Part shown: in pieces, positions 1 through 7,453 of the stretch
Layout of the letters: the number at the start of each line of letters is the position of its first letter
How positions within the stretch are numbered: the stretch's first letter is position 1
Assembly (NCBI GenBank): GCA_003554535.1
Contig: PWGT01000155.1
Span: forward strand, 1-29,456
Reading direction: 5' to 3'
DNA: 29,456 bases
DNA from: Syntrophomonadaceae bacterium
Lineage (GTDB): Bacteria; Bacillota_D; Dethiobacteria; DTU022; PWGO01
Translations under genes and position numbers: made by a program
Notes under the pieces: model-generated
Told to the model about the DNA's origin: nothing
The model's database searches: none
What the model saw: only the letters and a program-made list of their open reading frames with translations

Positions 1-1
1 A

Positions 2-194
2 ATGCTTGGCCATGCGACATAAAGTGAGCAGAAGCCATAGCCGGTGAAGCTGAGGGCTGGAGCCGGGGTGGCTTACAGGATGTAAGCCACCGAGACCCTG
101 AGACACGATTGTCGAATGTCGAGGGAACCCCGGCTCCACCGAAAGCTGAACCGTGTCTATGGCCTGCGATACGATTAGGAGCATAGCCAAGCAT
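2..194 (+). ncRNA. Structured RNA, possibly HEARO / IscB-IsrB omega-RNA-like
   Basis: A set of nested inverted repeats gives a compact RNA fold. ATGCTTGGC (2-10) pairs perfectly with GCCAAGCAT (186-194). GCCATAG (34-40) pairs with CTATGGC (157-163). GGAGCCGGGG (59-68) pairs with CCCCGGCTCC (128-137). Inside that lie a 10-bp hairpin, about 68-77 with 81-90 and loop GGA, and a second hairpin at 96-125. No ORF covers it. The nested architecture, the GC-rich central stem and a GTGAG at 24-28 recall the HEARO RNA class, later recognised as the guide-carrying RNA of IsrB/IscB nucleases; that identity is from memory of the family and is an inference. No IsrB/IscB ORF follows, so it would be a stand-alone copy. 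The strand is chosen from this resemblance. It could also be another structured RNA. The fold is much surer than the name. Confidence 0.55.
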
Positions 195-255
195 CCCGAC
201 CTGCGCCTTTTCAGGAACATTTCCAAAGCATCCCGCCCTGCGCCTCTACAGGAGT
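187..255. repeat. Imperfect 36-bp direct duplication at the 3' side of the structured RNA
   Basis: Two adjacent units begin CCAAGCATCCC (187) and CCAAAGCATCCC (223). Both continue with a CTGCGCC core and then a CAGGA element. The first unit contains the 3' arm of the terminal stem of the structured RNA (GCCAAGCAT), so the RNA end lies inside the duplicated unit. This could reflect target-site or slippage duplication; the function is unknown. Confidence 0.6.
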
Positions 256-499
256 GTTGCAAGTGTTGCAAGGATGCGCCTTCTGCACTTTCTGCCCAGT
301 TGTGCTTTCTGCGTCATTGCCCATAATGCGCATCCCTAAGCTCAAATTAAAATAAGAGGGCACACCTAGTGCACACTTGCGATTTCTGCGCCTTTGAGAA
401 TTATGCTTATTCTGCCCGTTTACGCTTTACACACCTTTTATACTCGGTTCACAAAAATTTAGACTAGGAACCAAATTAATAAAGCAGTTAGAGAAAAAG
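256..499. other. Non-coding stretch without recognisable gene
   Basis: About 240 bases with no convincing start, ribosome binding site or coding pattern. The word TTCTGC recurs (around 271, 280 and 308, and again near 385), and CGCATCCC reappears near 331, so part of it may be decayed copies of the duplication just upstream. The final 100 bases are AT-rich and lead into the REP palindrome at 500. Confidence 0.5.
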
Positions 500-528
500 T
501 GGGACAAGGGACCTGTCCCCGCGTCCCA
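500..528 (-). repeat. REP-like nested palindrome, copy 1
   Basis: This 29-nt imperfect palindrome has outer arms TGGGAC/GTCCCA and inner arms GGGAC/GTCCC. It is in the orientation opposite to the copies at 20536-24553. It lies 17 bases beyond the stop codon of the bofA gene and could also act as a transcript-end hairpin. Confidence 0.85.
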
Positions 529-545
529 CCCTGGGGAGAAGGCTG

Positions 546-818
546 TTACAGGATGAGTTGGAGGCAGATGAGCATTATTAATGCGGGGATGCCCATCACG
601 CCTACTAACATGGCAGTAAACAGGTTAAGGCCGACAGAGAATCCCCAAATAGAAGCAACGAAATTGAAGAGAAGGAGGACCACTACCCCTCCGGCAGTTT
701 GAAAGAGCAATTTGAAAAGGCAACGAAGTGGGTAATACAAAACTCTAAACAAAATTAATAAAACTACAATGCTCAGAGCAATAGCAAGTAAAAGGTTTAA
801 ATCTATGTTTAAATCCAT
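546..818 (-). CDS. bofA: BofA-like pro-sigma-K processing inhibitor
   Basis: A 90-residue, strongly hydrophobic protein with three predicted membrane segments, about residues 7-25, 40-62 and 66-89. It ends in the GIPALIMLICLQL-type tail typical of BofA. In Bacillus, BofA sits in the outer forespore membrane and, with SpoIVFA, holds the protease SpoIVFB inactive, delaying pro-sigma-K cleavage until the forespore signals. The length matches the family (about 87-90). The ATG at 818 follows an AAGGAGGAG ribosome binding site. It starts 16 bases after the yaaL stop, so the two are probably co-transcribed, the same order as in B. subtilis. A REP palindrome follows its stop. The context makes the assignment firm; the host is thus likely spore-forming. 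Confidence 0.88.
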   Translation of the reverse strand: MDLNIDLNLLLAIALSIVVLLILFRVLYYPLRCLFKLLFQTAGGVVVLLLFNFVASIWGFSVGLNLFTAMLVGVMGIPALIMLICLQLIL

Positions 819-834
819 ATTGGTTCTCCTCCTT

Positions 835-1110
835 CTACTTGTTCAGTGAGCTAAAGCCCTCTAAAACCTTATAAAACTTAGCCTGCTTGTATAAATAAAC
901 GTATTTCTTCTCTGCAGCCTGGATTGAATAAATAGCATGGTCAATCAAATCAGGGTCTTCAACATAATCCAGAAGATGACGGGCTTCTTCCCACTCCTTC
1001 TTTGCTTCTTCAATTACAAACACCATCTCCTCTTTATTTTTTTGTTCCTCTTTATCCTCCACCACAAAGAGCTTGTTCAATTTTTGAGTTATATTTTTAA
1101 TGGTTGCCAT
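835..1110 (-). CDS. yaaL: YaaL-like protein, DUF2508
   Basis: A 91-residue, charged, mostly helical protein of the DUF2508 (YaaL) family, whose function is not known. The central segment has the typical run of acidic and aromatic residues: EEAKKEWEEARHLLDYV, a DPDLIDHAIYSI segment, then AEKKYVYLYKQAK. No membrane segment or signal peptide is visible. The ATG at 1110 is preceded by a GGGGGGAAA purine stretch that serves as ribosome binding site. In Firmicutes it almost always lies between recR and bofA; here a nitroreductase gene and 192 bases separate it from recR, so a promoter of its own in the AT-rich 1130-1260 region is possible, although I could not identify a good one. Confidence 0.85.
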   Translation of the reverse strand: MATIKNITQKLNKLFVVEDKEEQKNKEEMVFVIEEAKKEWEEARHLLDYVEDPDLIDHAIYSIQAAEKKYVYLYKQAKFYKVLEGFSSLNK

Positions 1111-1264
1111 AAGTTTCCCCCCTTCATTAATGTATGAAGCAGGAGTAAAAATAATGATTATTTAATAAAAACAAATAATTATAATGAAAAACAAATTGGC
1201 AAGATAAATAATGAGGATGTTTGGGAATAAAAGAAAAAAGATAAAGTTGGAACAATTAATTGTT

Positions 1265-1296
1265 TTTTTAGGCCATATTCTTTTTAGGCCATATTC
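1265..1296. repeat. Perfect 16-bp tandem duplication
   Basis: The unit TTTTTAGGCCATATTC occurs twice back to back, at 1265-1280 and 1281-1296, with no mismatch. It lies just past the stop codon of the nitroreductase gene and is preceded by a short palindrome AACAATTAATTGTT (about 1250-1263). A recent slippage duplication is the simplest reading. Confidence 0.85.
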
Positions 1297-1302
1297 ATTA
1301 AC

Positions 1303-1821
1303 TTATTCCCACTCTACCACTTCGTTTAAAGGCCTGCGGGAGCGAGAAATAGGTTCTTCTGCAGGGTAGCCCAAGGGAATAAGGGCTACGGGGCGTAAAT
1401 ATGAAGGTAAGCCGAAGTAATTAACAACCTTTTCCTCATCAAAAGCTCCTATCCAACATGAAGCAATTCCCTGCTCAGCAGCGGCAAGAAGCATGTTCTG
1501 GATTGCTGCCGCAGTATCTTGCAAAGCATACAGGTTTACTCCCCTCTTGCCATAGCCACGGGCAGCCCGGTCCAGGTCGGCCATAACCACTATGATTACC
1601 GGCGCCGGCACCATCCAGCTTTGATTTAAAGCAGCCCCAGCCAGTTGCTGTTTGGTTGCTTTCGATCTTACAACCTTAAATTTCCAGGGTTGCACATTTC
1701 CAGCTGTAGGAGCATGAATTGCCGTCTCCAAAAGTTCGGCAATTATTTCCTCAGATATATCATCAGACTTGAATTTACGCACACTTTTACGCCGCTTACG
1801 GGCCAGTTCTTTAAAATCCAA
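1303..1821 (-). CDS. Nitroreductase-family flavoprotein
   Basis: A 172-residue nitroreductase-fold (FMN-binding) oxidoreductase. The N-terminal RRKSVRKF segment binds the FMN phosphate in this family. HAPTAGNVQPWKF is the classic flavin-contact motif. The GIASCWIGAF and P-LGYPAEEP segments complete the fold. Enzymes of this family reduce nitro compounds, quinones or related substrates with NAD(P)H; the substrate here cannot be told. An ATG at 1839 opens the frame, but the ribosome binding site AAGGAGGG lies inside its first codons and points to the TTG at 1821, five bases on, which I take as start. The gene interrupts the usual recR-yaaL neighbourhood. It follows recR on the same strand by about 108 bases and may be read from the dnaX operon. 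Confidence 0.85.
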   Translation of the reverse strand: MDFKELARKRRKSVRKFKSDDISEEIIAELLETAIHAPTAGNVQPWKFKVVRSKATKQQLAGAALNQSWMVPAPVIIVVMADLDRAARGYGKRGVNLYALQDTAAAIQNMLLAAAEQGIASCWIGAFDEEKVVNYFGLPSYLRPVALIPLGYPAEEPISRSRRPLNEVVEWE

Positions 1822-1929
1822 ACCGGACCCTCCTTGCATTTATTTATTTCACAATTTTACTTAATCAGATCATGAACGGATATCTTGAACAGAATCTTGA
1901 ACGGAACTTTAACATATCTTTAACAAAGC

Positions 1930-2526
1930 CTATAACTCCATTCTTCCTTCCAGAGCTCTTCCCAGGGTTAGCTCATCAGCATACTCCAGGTCACCACCTA
2001 CTGGAAGGCCAAAAGCTATTCTTGTCACCCTCACTCCCAGTGGTTTGATCAAGTTAGAAAGATAAGCAGCAGTTGCGTCTCCTTCCACATTGGGGTTGGT
2101 GGCAATAACCATTTCCTTGATACCATTTTTCTCTATACGCTCTTTTAACTTAGGAAGCCTCAGCTCTTCCGGGCCAATTCCATCAACAGGGGAAAGGGCT
2201 CCATGCAATACATGATACTGACCCCGGTATTGATTCGTATTTTCCATCACCAGAACATCCCGGGGATACTGAACCACACAAATAACACTCTTATCACGGC
2301 GCTCATCAGAGCATATAGGACAGGGATCCTCCTCCGTAAAACTGGCACATATAGAACAATAACTAATTTTCTTCCTGGCATTCACCATAACCCTTGCTAT
2401 GCGTTCCACTTCTTCCGCAGGCTGGCCCAGCAAATAAAATGAAAGTCGCTGTGCGGTTTTGGTTCCTATACCCGGAAAACTACAGAACACATCTATCAAA
2501 TCCTGCAGCGAGGATGGGTAGCTCAA
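1930..2526 (-). CDS. recR: Recombination mediator RecR
   Basis: 198 residues, the normal RecR length. RecR forms a ring clamp that works with RecO (and RecF) to load RecA on gapped DNA. Seen in order are a helix-hairpin-helix with FPGIGTKTAQR (about 17-27), a C4 zinc finger at Cys57, Cys60, Cys69 and Cys72, and a Toprim domain with the acidic VMEN segment and the IATNPNVEGDATA segment (about 140-155). The C-terminal GLPVGGDLEYADELTLGRALEGR is diagnostic. The start codon is TTG at 2526, eight bases after AGGAGG. It follows ybaB by 99 bases and shares the dnaX-ybaB-recR arrangement found in most bacteria. Confidence 0.97.
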   Translation of the reverse strand: MSYPSSLQDLIDVFCSFPGIGTKTAQRLSFYLLGQPAEEVERIARVMVNARKKISYCSICASFTEEDPCPICSDERRDKSVICVVQYPRDVLVMENTNQYRGQYHVLHGALSPVDGIGPEELRLPKLKERIEKNGIKEMVIATNPNVEGDATAAYLSNLIKPLGVRVTRIAFGLPVGGDLEYADELTLGRALEGRMEL

Positions 2527-2625
2527 AAAAAATTCCTCCTGTTTTCATTACTGTGCTATTCCTAATTACATATTATTTCTTAACCACATAAAAATTACTT
2601 ATTCTTCGCCACATACTAATATTGA

Positions 2626-2937
2626 CTACATTAATCCGGGAGGCAAGTTCATGCCACCGGTAATTTTTTTCATTTCTTCTGCGGTCATTTCATCTACTTT
2701 TTCCATAACTTCGTTCACCGCAGCCACGATCATATCTTCCAGCATTTCAGTATCCTCGGGATCCACTACTTCCGGAGAAACCGATACAGATACCAGTTGT
2801 TTCTTGCCGTTGGCTACTGCTTTCACTGCTCCACCACCGCTGGTAGCTTCCAGTTCCCTCTCACCCAGTTCTTCCTGAAGTTTCGCAACCTCATTCTGCA
2901 CTTTCTGCAACTGCTTCATCATTTTACCCATACCCAT
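2626..2937 (-). CDS. ybaB: YbaB/EbfC family nucleoid-associated protein
   Basis: 103 residues, of the YbaB/EbfC (YaaK) family: small homodimeric DNA-binding proteins that associate with the nucleoid. The N-terminal GMGKMMKQLQKVQ helix, the coiled KLQEELGE segment, the central VKAVANGKKQLVSVSV strand region and the C-terminal GGMNLPPGL tail are all characteristic. The ATG at 2937 follows GGGAGG by eight bases. It starts 76 bases after dnaX and before recR, the standard position. The link of this family to recombination is mainly by gene order; its precise role remains uncertain. Confidence 0.95.
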   Translation of the reverse strand: MGMGKMMKQLQKVQNEVAKLQEELGERELEATSGGGAVKAVANGKKQLVSVSVSPEVVDPEDTEMLEDMIVAAVNEVMEKVDEMTAEEMKKITGGMNLPPGLM

Positions 2938-3013
2938 AAGAACAACCTCCCTTTAAATTTTGTGGAGTGACAGACAGTATCTAAACAATCAACCACTAAT
3001 TATATTATCTGCC

Positions 3014-5326
3014 TTAATTTTCGCTTTCAATTACTTTGCTTCCTTCAAAAAGACGCAAAGCTTCTTTTATGATGTAATCCTTCTCCGGAGAAACTTTTGG
3101 TGGCGAGGAAGATGAACTAATGCCCGGCGCCGAAGACGCTTGCTGGTTGTTATTTCGACCCGGCTCCTCTCCTCTTTCCGGCGACGAAGATGACAATTCT
3201 TCTTCCGCCTTAGCCTGATCTTCCTCCGGATAAGCTTCTTGCTCCTGAACTTCAACCTCTGAAATATTTTCTTCCTCTTGTTCAGATGCTATTCCACCAT
3301 CTTCTGCCCCTTTATCGGGCTCTCCGGTAAAAGCATCAGATATATCCGGTATTTCCAGGGTTACCGCGGAATCTGATTCTTCCCCCGCCGACCCCTCTGT
3401 CGCTTCAGAAATTTCTTCCTCATCAGTATCATCAGTAGATTCCCCAGAATCAGCAGGAGATCCCCCGGAAAGTTCTTCTGCGCTGTCGTTTGAGGGAAAC
3501 TCTAATGGCTCAGCCCCTTGGGAAATTTCTGGAGAATCCGGAGCATCTTCTTGAAGTTTTTCTGCAGATCCCCCCTGAGAATTTTTAGGAAAGGGCTCTT
3601 GCTCAATTACTTCGTCATTCTCTTTCCTGGATTGAATTTGGACTTTAAGAGCCTTACCAGTCACCTTGCTAACAACCTCTTCCAGGGAAAGGCGCTGATC
3701 GGAACCTTTAACTTTATTCTTGACAAATTGATACATCTGCTCCGAACACGATAATTTAAGAGCCTTATCATCCATGCTCTCCGGCTTCAGAGTCTCGCTC
3801 AACAAGGCATGCATACTCTTATCTTTTTGGTACTGTTTTAAAACACTTTCCCAAATCTCTTCTACACTGCCTTGATCGCCTTGCTGCCCTTGAACCTGCT
3901 GCCCCTGGACCTGCTGCCCGCCGCCTTGTTCACTTGGGTCCACCCCATAACCATTACCTGCCAGCCCAAAACTCTGAGAGGAAGACTCCTGTTGGGAATT
4001 CGAAGCAGGCGCAGACTCAGGTGCAGGCTCAGGCTTAGGTTTAGACTCAGGTTTAGACTCAGGTGTAGGCTCATGTTTAGGTTCATGTGTAGGCTCATGT
4101 TTAGGCTCAGTCTCAGATGCAGGTGCAGACTCCTTTTTACCCGGCTCCTTACCTACTGCTTCTCCCTTTACCTCTCTCACGGCCTGGCCTCTTTCCAACC
4201 TCTCCAGGCGCTCGTTCAACGAATCAAATGAAAACCCGGATATATTCTGCACCGCCCTGAGCATATTTAAAAAAGCCATTTCCAAAATAAAATTAGCATG
4301 TTCGGCATAGCGGATTTCGCCCATGGACTGATGTAATAAATTTATGATTTCCAGGATAGATTCGCGGCTAAAATTGTTGCTGTAATCTTGCAAATAAGAA
4401 GCATATCTCTCATCTGTAGCCATTTCCATACCGGCAGACTGCACCACCAGCATCTGCTTGAAAAAAGAAATCATCTCTTTGAAAAATAAAAACAAATCTT
4501 TGCCGCCAAATGTTATCTCCCGCACTACGTTTAAGCCTGCCACCACATCTTTTTGCACCAACGCCTCCACAAGGCGGCCCAGGGTCTCCTCTTTTGCTAA
4601 TCCGGAAAGGGCATAAACATTTTCAGCAGTAATTTTGTTATCTCCAAAAGCGTATATCTGCTCCATCAACCCCAACGCATCTCGCAAAGCTCCTTCACAC
4701 AACTGGGCAATGAGATAGAGAGCCTCATCTTCATATTCCCAACCTTCTCTGGTTGCTACTTCTTCAATTCTTTCTTTGATCTCCTCGGCAGTCAAAAGGC
4801 GAAAATCCAGACGTTGACAGCGAGATATAATTGTTGGAGGCAACTTGGAAGGCTCGGTGGTTGCCAAAATGAAAATAACCCCTGGTGGTGGCTCCTCCAG
4901 GGTCTTGAGCAAAGCATTAAAAGCTTCATTAGTAAGCATGTGAACTTCATCTATAATATAGACATTTTGTCTGCCCTCTGTGGCAGCGTACCTTGTTTTT
5001 TCCCTCAATTCACGAATTTCATCAATGCCCCGGTTGGAAGCAGCATCAAGTTCCAAAACATCCATGGAAGCACCACTTAAAATGTGCTGGCAAGAACTAC
5101 ACTCTCCACACGGTTCAGCATTGTTTGGATTGCTGCAGTTAACCGCCCTGGCCAAAATTTTTGCCGCTGTAGTCTTTCCAGTTCCGCGAGGGCCACAAAA
5201 AAGATAAGCATGAGAAACATTATCACGAATGAGGGCATTCTGCAGGATAGTAGTAACATGTGTTTGCCCCACTACATCGCGAAAACTTAAGGGTCTCCAC
5301 CTTCGATACAAACTCTGGTAAGACAA
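3014..5326 (-). CDS. dnaX: DNA polymerase III subunit gamma/tau, with large acidic insertion
   Basis: The clamp-loader ATPase that builds the replicative polymerase complex. Visible are Walker A GPRGTGKT (45-52), zinc-binding Cys64, Cys73, Cys76 and Cys79, Walker B DEVH (126-129) and the SRC motif with its arginine finger (168-170). At 770 residues it is about 200 longer than the usual 550-570. Two low-complexity parts account for this: a Lys-His-Glu-Pro / Ser-Lys-Pro-Glu repeat linker (about 400-436) and a Glu/Ser/Asp-rich stretch (about 570-745). The latter separates the conserved C-terminal domain (about 485-568) from a final KEALRLFEG helix that normally lies close to it. The start is TTG at 5326, ten bases after AGGAGG. 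It is followed by ybaB and recR and preceded by the SRP RNA gene. I see no convincing programmed-frameshift signal. Confidence 0.96.
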   Translation of the reverse strand: MSYQSLYRRWRPLSFRDVVGQTHVTTILQNALIRDNVSHAYLFCGPRGTGKTTAAKILARAVNCSNPNNAEPCGECSSCQHILSGASMDVLELDAASNRGIDEIRELREKTRYAATEGRQNVYIIDEVHMLTNEAFNALLKTLEEPPPGVIFILATTEPSKLPPTIISRCQRLDFRLLTAEEIKERIEEVATREGWEYEDEALYLIAQLCEGALRDALGLMEQIYAFGDNKITAENVYALSGLAKEETLGRLVEALVQKDVVAGLNVVREITFGGKDLFLFFKEMISFFKQMLVVQSAGMEMATDERYASYLQDYSNNFSRESILEIINLLHQSMGEIRYAEHANFILEMAFLNMLRAVQNISGFSFDSLNERLERLERGQAVREVKGEAVGKEPGKKESAPASETEPKHEPTHEPKHEPTPESKPESKPKPEPAPESAPASNSQQESSSQSFGLAGNGYGVDPSEQGGGQQVQGQQVQGQQGDQGSVEEIWESVLKQYQKDKSMHALLSETLKPESMDDKALKLSCSEQMYQFVKNKVKGSDQRLSLEEVVSKVTGKALKVQIQSRKENDEVIEQEPFPKNSQGGSAEKLQEDAPDSPEISQGAEPLEFPSNDSAEELSGGSPADSGESTDDTDEEEISEATEGSAGEESDSAVTLEIPDISDAFTGEPDKGAEDGGIASEQEEENISEVEVQEQEAYPEEDQAKAEEELSSSSPERGEEPGRNNNQQASSAPGISSSSSPPKVSPEKDYIIKEALRLFEGSKVIESEN

Positions 5327-5486
5327 ACTCCCGCATCCTCCTATTTATTTACCAAAAAGCTTCTGGGCAAGCTTTTAAAAACCTGGTAAGGATATATAGA
5401 ACAAATATACTGAAATATACTGCCATTAGCTTAATCTGCTGCAACTTACAAGAAGTAGATGTAGTAAAAAAAATAATAATAAATTT

Positions 5487-5758
5487 AGGCCGTGCACCTA
5501 CCCTTGACCTTAGCCCCCAGGCGTTATCCAGGCAGTTAGCTCCGGTCCGGCAACCCCGTGGCACCCGCAAGGACTCACTTACCGCTGCTTCCTCCCGGAC
5601 CTGACGGGGTTCATGAGCTTGCGCCGCACGGGACCAAACCTTCGTCGCCACTTACCTGAAGCAGACCCTGAAAGCTAAGAGGCCGCAGGCAGGGATTCAA
5701 CCCCGCTTTAGCGGATTGCGGGTACAGGACACCGCTACCTTCCCGTCTAGCACGGCCT
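5487..5758 (-). ncRNA. ffs: Signal recognition particle RNA, large bacterial type
   Basis: About 272 nt with AGGCCGTGC at the 5' end pairing perfectly with GCACGGCCT at the 3' end. It contains the conserved S-domain sequence GGTCCGGGAGGAAGCAGC (the GGAAGC loop that binds Ffh) and an Alu-type 5' domain around GCGGTGTCCTGTACCCGC. The large form with an Alu domain is typical of Bacillus and Clostridia. The 3' end runs into a T-rich stretch (A-rich on the plus strand, 5461-5486), which can serve as terminator. It lies between tRNA-Ser and dnaX, as in B. subtilis. Confidence 0.95.
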
Positions 5759-5768
5759 AAAAATAAAA

Positions 5769-5863
5769 TGGCGGAGAGAGAGGGATTCGAACCCTCGAGA
5801 CGAGGTTTTGCCCCGCCTACTCGCTTTCCAGGCGAGCGCCTTCATCCACTCGGCCATCTCTCC
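5769..5863 (-). tRNA. tRNA-Ser (anticodon GGA)
   Basis: A class II tRNA with a long variable arm. The acceptor GGAGAGA pairs with TCTCTCC, followed by the discriminator G and an encoded CCA (5769-5771). The anticodon stem CTCGC/GCGAG encloses loop CTGGAAA, so the anticodon is GGA. The T-arm GGGTTCGAATCCC is intact. It reads serine UCC/UCU codons. It lies 10 bases upstream of the SRP RNA gene and is probably co-transcribed with it. Confidence 0.96.
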
Positions 5864-6028
5864 ACGCATTCGTTCGGCTTCATTGATTTTTCGAGTTTGC
5901 CTCTTTTATCCCTTTGGCATAAAACAGTATAACATTTACCATGCTTATATTCAACAATATAGAGTTTTCTTTTACATAGAGTTTTCTTTATAATTTAAAC
6001 TTCAATAAACTCCCCCCATCCCCCCCAC

Positions 6029-6075
6029 AGAACTCATTACCTCAAAGAACCCCCTACCTCAGAACCCACTTATTC
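6029..6075. repeat. Three degenerate 16-17 bp tandem units
   Basis: The units AGAACTCATTACCTCA, AAGAACCCCCTACCTCA and AGAACCCACTTATTCA follow one another in the non-coding stretch between the tRNA-Ser gene and the methyltransferase gene. The first 160 bases of that stretch (5864-6028) show nothing else of note. Confidence 0.4.
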
Positions 6076-6101
6076 AGCCAACTCCTAACACTGTCTCCCT
6101 C

Positions 6102-7238
6102 TTATTTCCTCGGTGGCGCAGGCCCGTAATACTGGTAATAATAAACGCGGATATTGCCGTTGTATAGTTTTCTTTTTTTACTGGCCTTCCGCCCGAATAA
6201 CCGCTCAAATCCCGTATGGGAAGTAAGGATATAAAAGGACCAGGTATCAAGATTTTTTATAACTTTTCCCATCTGGTGGTAAAGTTTTTCCCCTTCCGGC
6301 ATTTCCCCCTGCCTTTCTGCATAAGGAGGATTGCAAATAATTTTGCCATATTTTTTCCGCGAACTTATTTCGGCTACCGCAGATTTCTGGAAATGGATAT
6401 CTTCCTCTACTCCGGCACTGGCAGCATTTTTACGGGCACCCTTTAATACTCGTTCGTCCACATCCAGGCCCTGAATATAGAGAGGCTGCTCTAAGTCCAT
6501 AAGTTCGCGGGCCTCTTTCCGAGCTTTTTCCCAGTAGGAAGAAGGAACCTGGGGCCATCTTTCGGCAGCAAAACTTCGATTTAACCCCGGAGCAATATTT
6601 CGCCCCATCAAAGACGCCTCTATGGGGATAGTTCCTGAACCACAAAAAGGATCTACAAGAGGAATGGGCGCATCCCAGCGGGCCAAGCGGATCATAGCCG
6701 CAGCCAGGTTTTCTCGCAAAGGGGAAGACCCCGTATGTTCCCGGTATCCCCGCTTGTGTAACCCTGCACCACTGGTATCGATGGTGAGAGTAACCACATC
6801 CTTGAGCAGAGACACCTCCACCCTATATAGAGGCCCCCTTTCGGGAAACCATTCCTGCTTATACTTCTTTTTCAAACTCTCAACCAGTGCTTTTTTAACA
6901 ATAGCCTGGCAATCGGAAACGCTAAACAAGGTTGACTTTACAGATTTACCTTCCACCGGAAATTCCGCCTCCCGGGGAATTATCTCCGCCCAGGGGAGAT
7001 CACGGGTTTGCTCAAAAAGTTCTTCAAACGTGGTAGCCTTAAACTCCCCCACTTTGATTCGGATTCGGTCTGCAGTCCGCAACCACAAATTGCTCTGGCA
7101 AATAGCTCTCTCATCGCCCTTAAAATTAACTTTCCCATTCTCAACCTGAACATCCTGGTAGCCGAGGTCCTTTATTTCTTGAGCCAAAATGGCTTCCAGT
7201 CCAAAAGTTGCCGTGGCTATTAAATCCCATGTGGCCAC
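6102..7238 (-). CDS. THUMP-domain class I RNA (guanine-N2) methyltransferase, RlmL/YpsC family
   Basis: 378 residues. A ferredoxin-like/THUMP RNA-binding region (about 1-160) is followed by a Rossmann methyltransferase domain. The latter has SAM motif I DPFCGSGTIPIEA (196-208), an acidic residue in GLDVDE (257-262) and catalytic NPPY (303-306), the signature of N2-guanine or N6-adenine RNA methylation. HKRGYREH (161-168) is the family's linker motif. The length matches Bacillus YpsC, and it corresponds to the N-terminal half of E. coli RlmL without the RlmK half. It is probably a 23S rRNA m2G methyltransferase, acting in the cytoplasm during ribosome assembly. The start is GTG at 7238 with AAGGAA upstream. 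It is divergent from the dehydratase operon and appears monocistronic. Confidence 0.9.
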   Translation of the reverse strand: MATWDLIATATFGLEAILAQEIKDLGYQDVQVENGKVNFKGDERAICQSNLWLRTADRIRIKVGEFKATTFEELFEQTRDLPWAEIIPREAEFPVEGKSVKSTLFSVSDCQAIVKKALVESLKKKYKQEWFPERGPLYRVEVSLLKDVVTLTIDTSGAGLHKRGYREHTGSSPLRENLAAAMIRLARWDAPIPLVDPFCGSGTIPIEASLMGRNIAPGLNRSFAAERWPQVPSSYWEKARKEARELMDLEQPLYIQGLDVDERVLKGARKNAASAGVEEDIHFQKSAVAEISSRKKYGKIICNPPYAERQGEMPEGEKLYHQMGKVIKNLDTWSFYILTSHTGFERLFGRKASKKRKLYNGNIRVYYYQYYGPAPPRK

Positions 7239-7453
7239 TATCCAATTCCTTCCTTCCTGCGTTTACTCGTTTACTTATTAATTGGTATATTATCATATTT
7301 TACCCCGCTTTTTAACTTTACTCCTTAAAAATATAGATAAAATATAATATGTTTTCAAAAAATAAAAGGGTTCATCTCAAATAAATGGAATAATTATAGT
7401 ATAGGGTGTTTTAAGGAGGTTAAAATTTAAACTAATGTGGAGAGGTGCAAGTC

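Noticed and set aside
4100..4150. Programmed -1 frameshift site (TAAAAAG) for a short gamma form of DnaX
   Set aside because: The heptamer is not A-AAA-AAG, I see no downstream stem, and the -1 frame stays open for about 90 codons instead of ending promptly.
3872..4231. Long open frame on the plus strand antisense to dnaX, rich in Arg/Leu/Phe repeats
   Set aside because: It mirrors the Lys-Pro-Glu/Ser repeat linker of dnaX; the repetitive composition keeps several frames open. No ribosome binding site, and the dnaX frame is certain.
5349..5651. 100-codon minus-strand frame inside the SRP RNA region
   Set aside because: Covers the SRP RNA gene, whose conserved sequence and terminal pairing explain the region.
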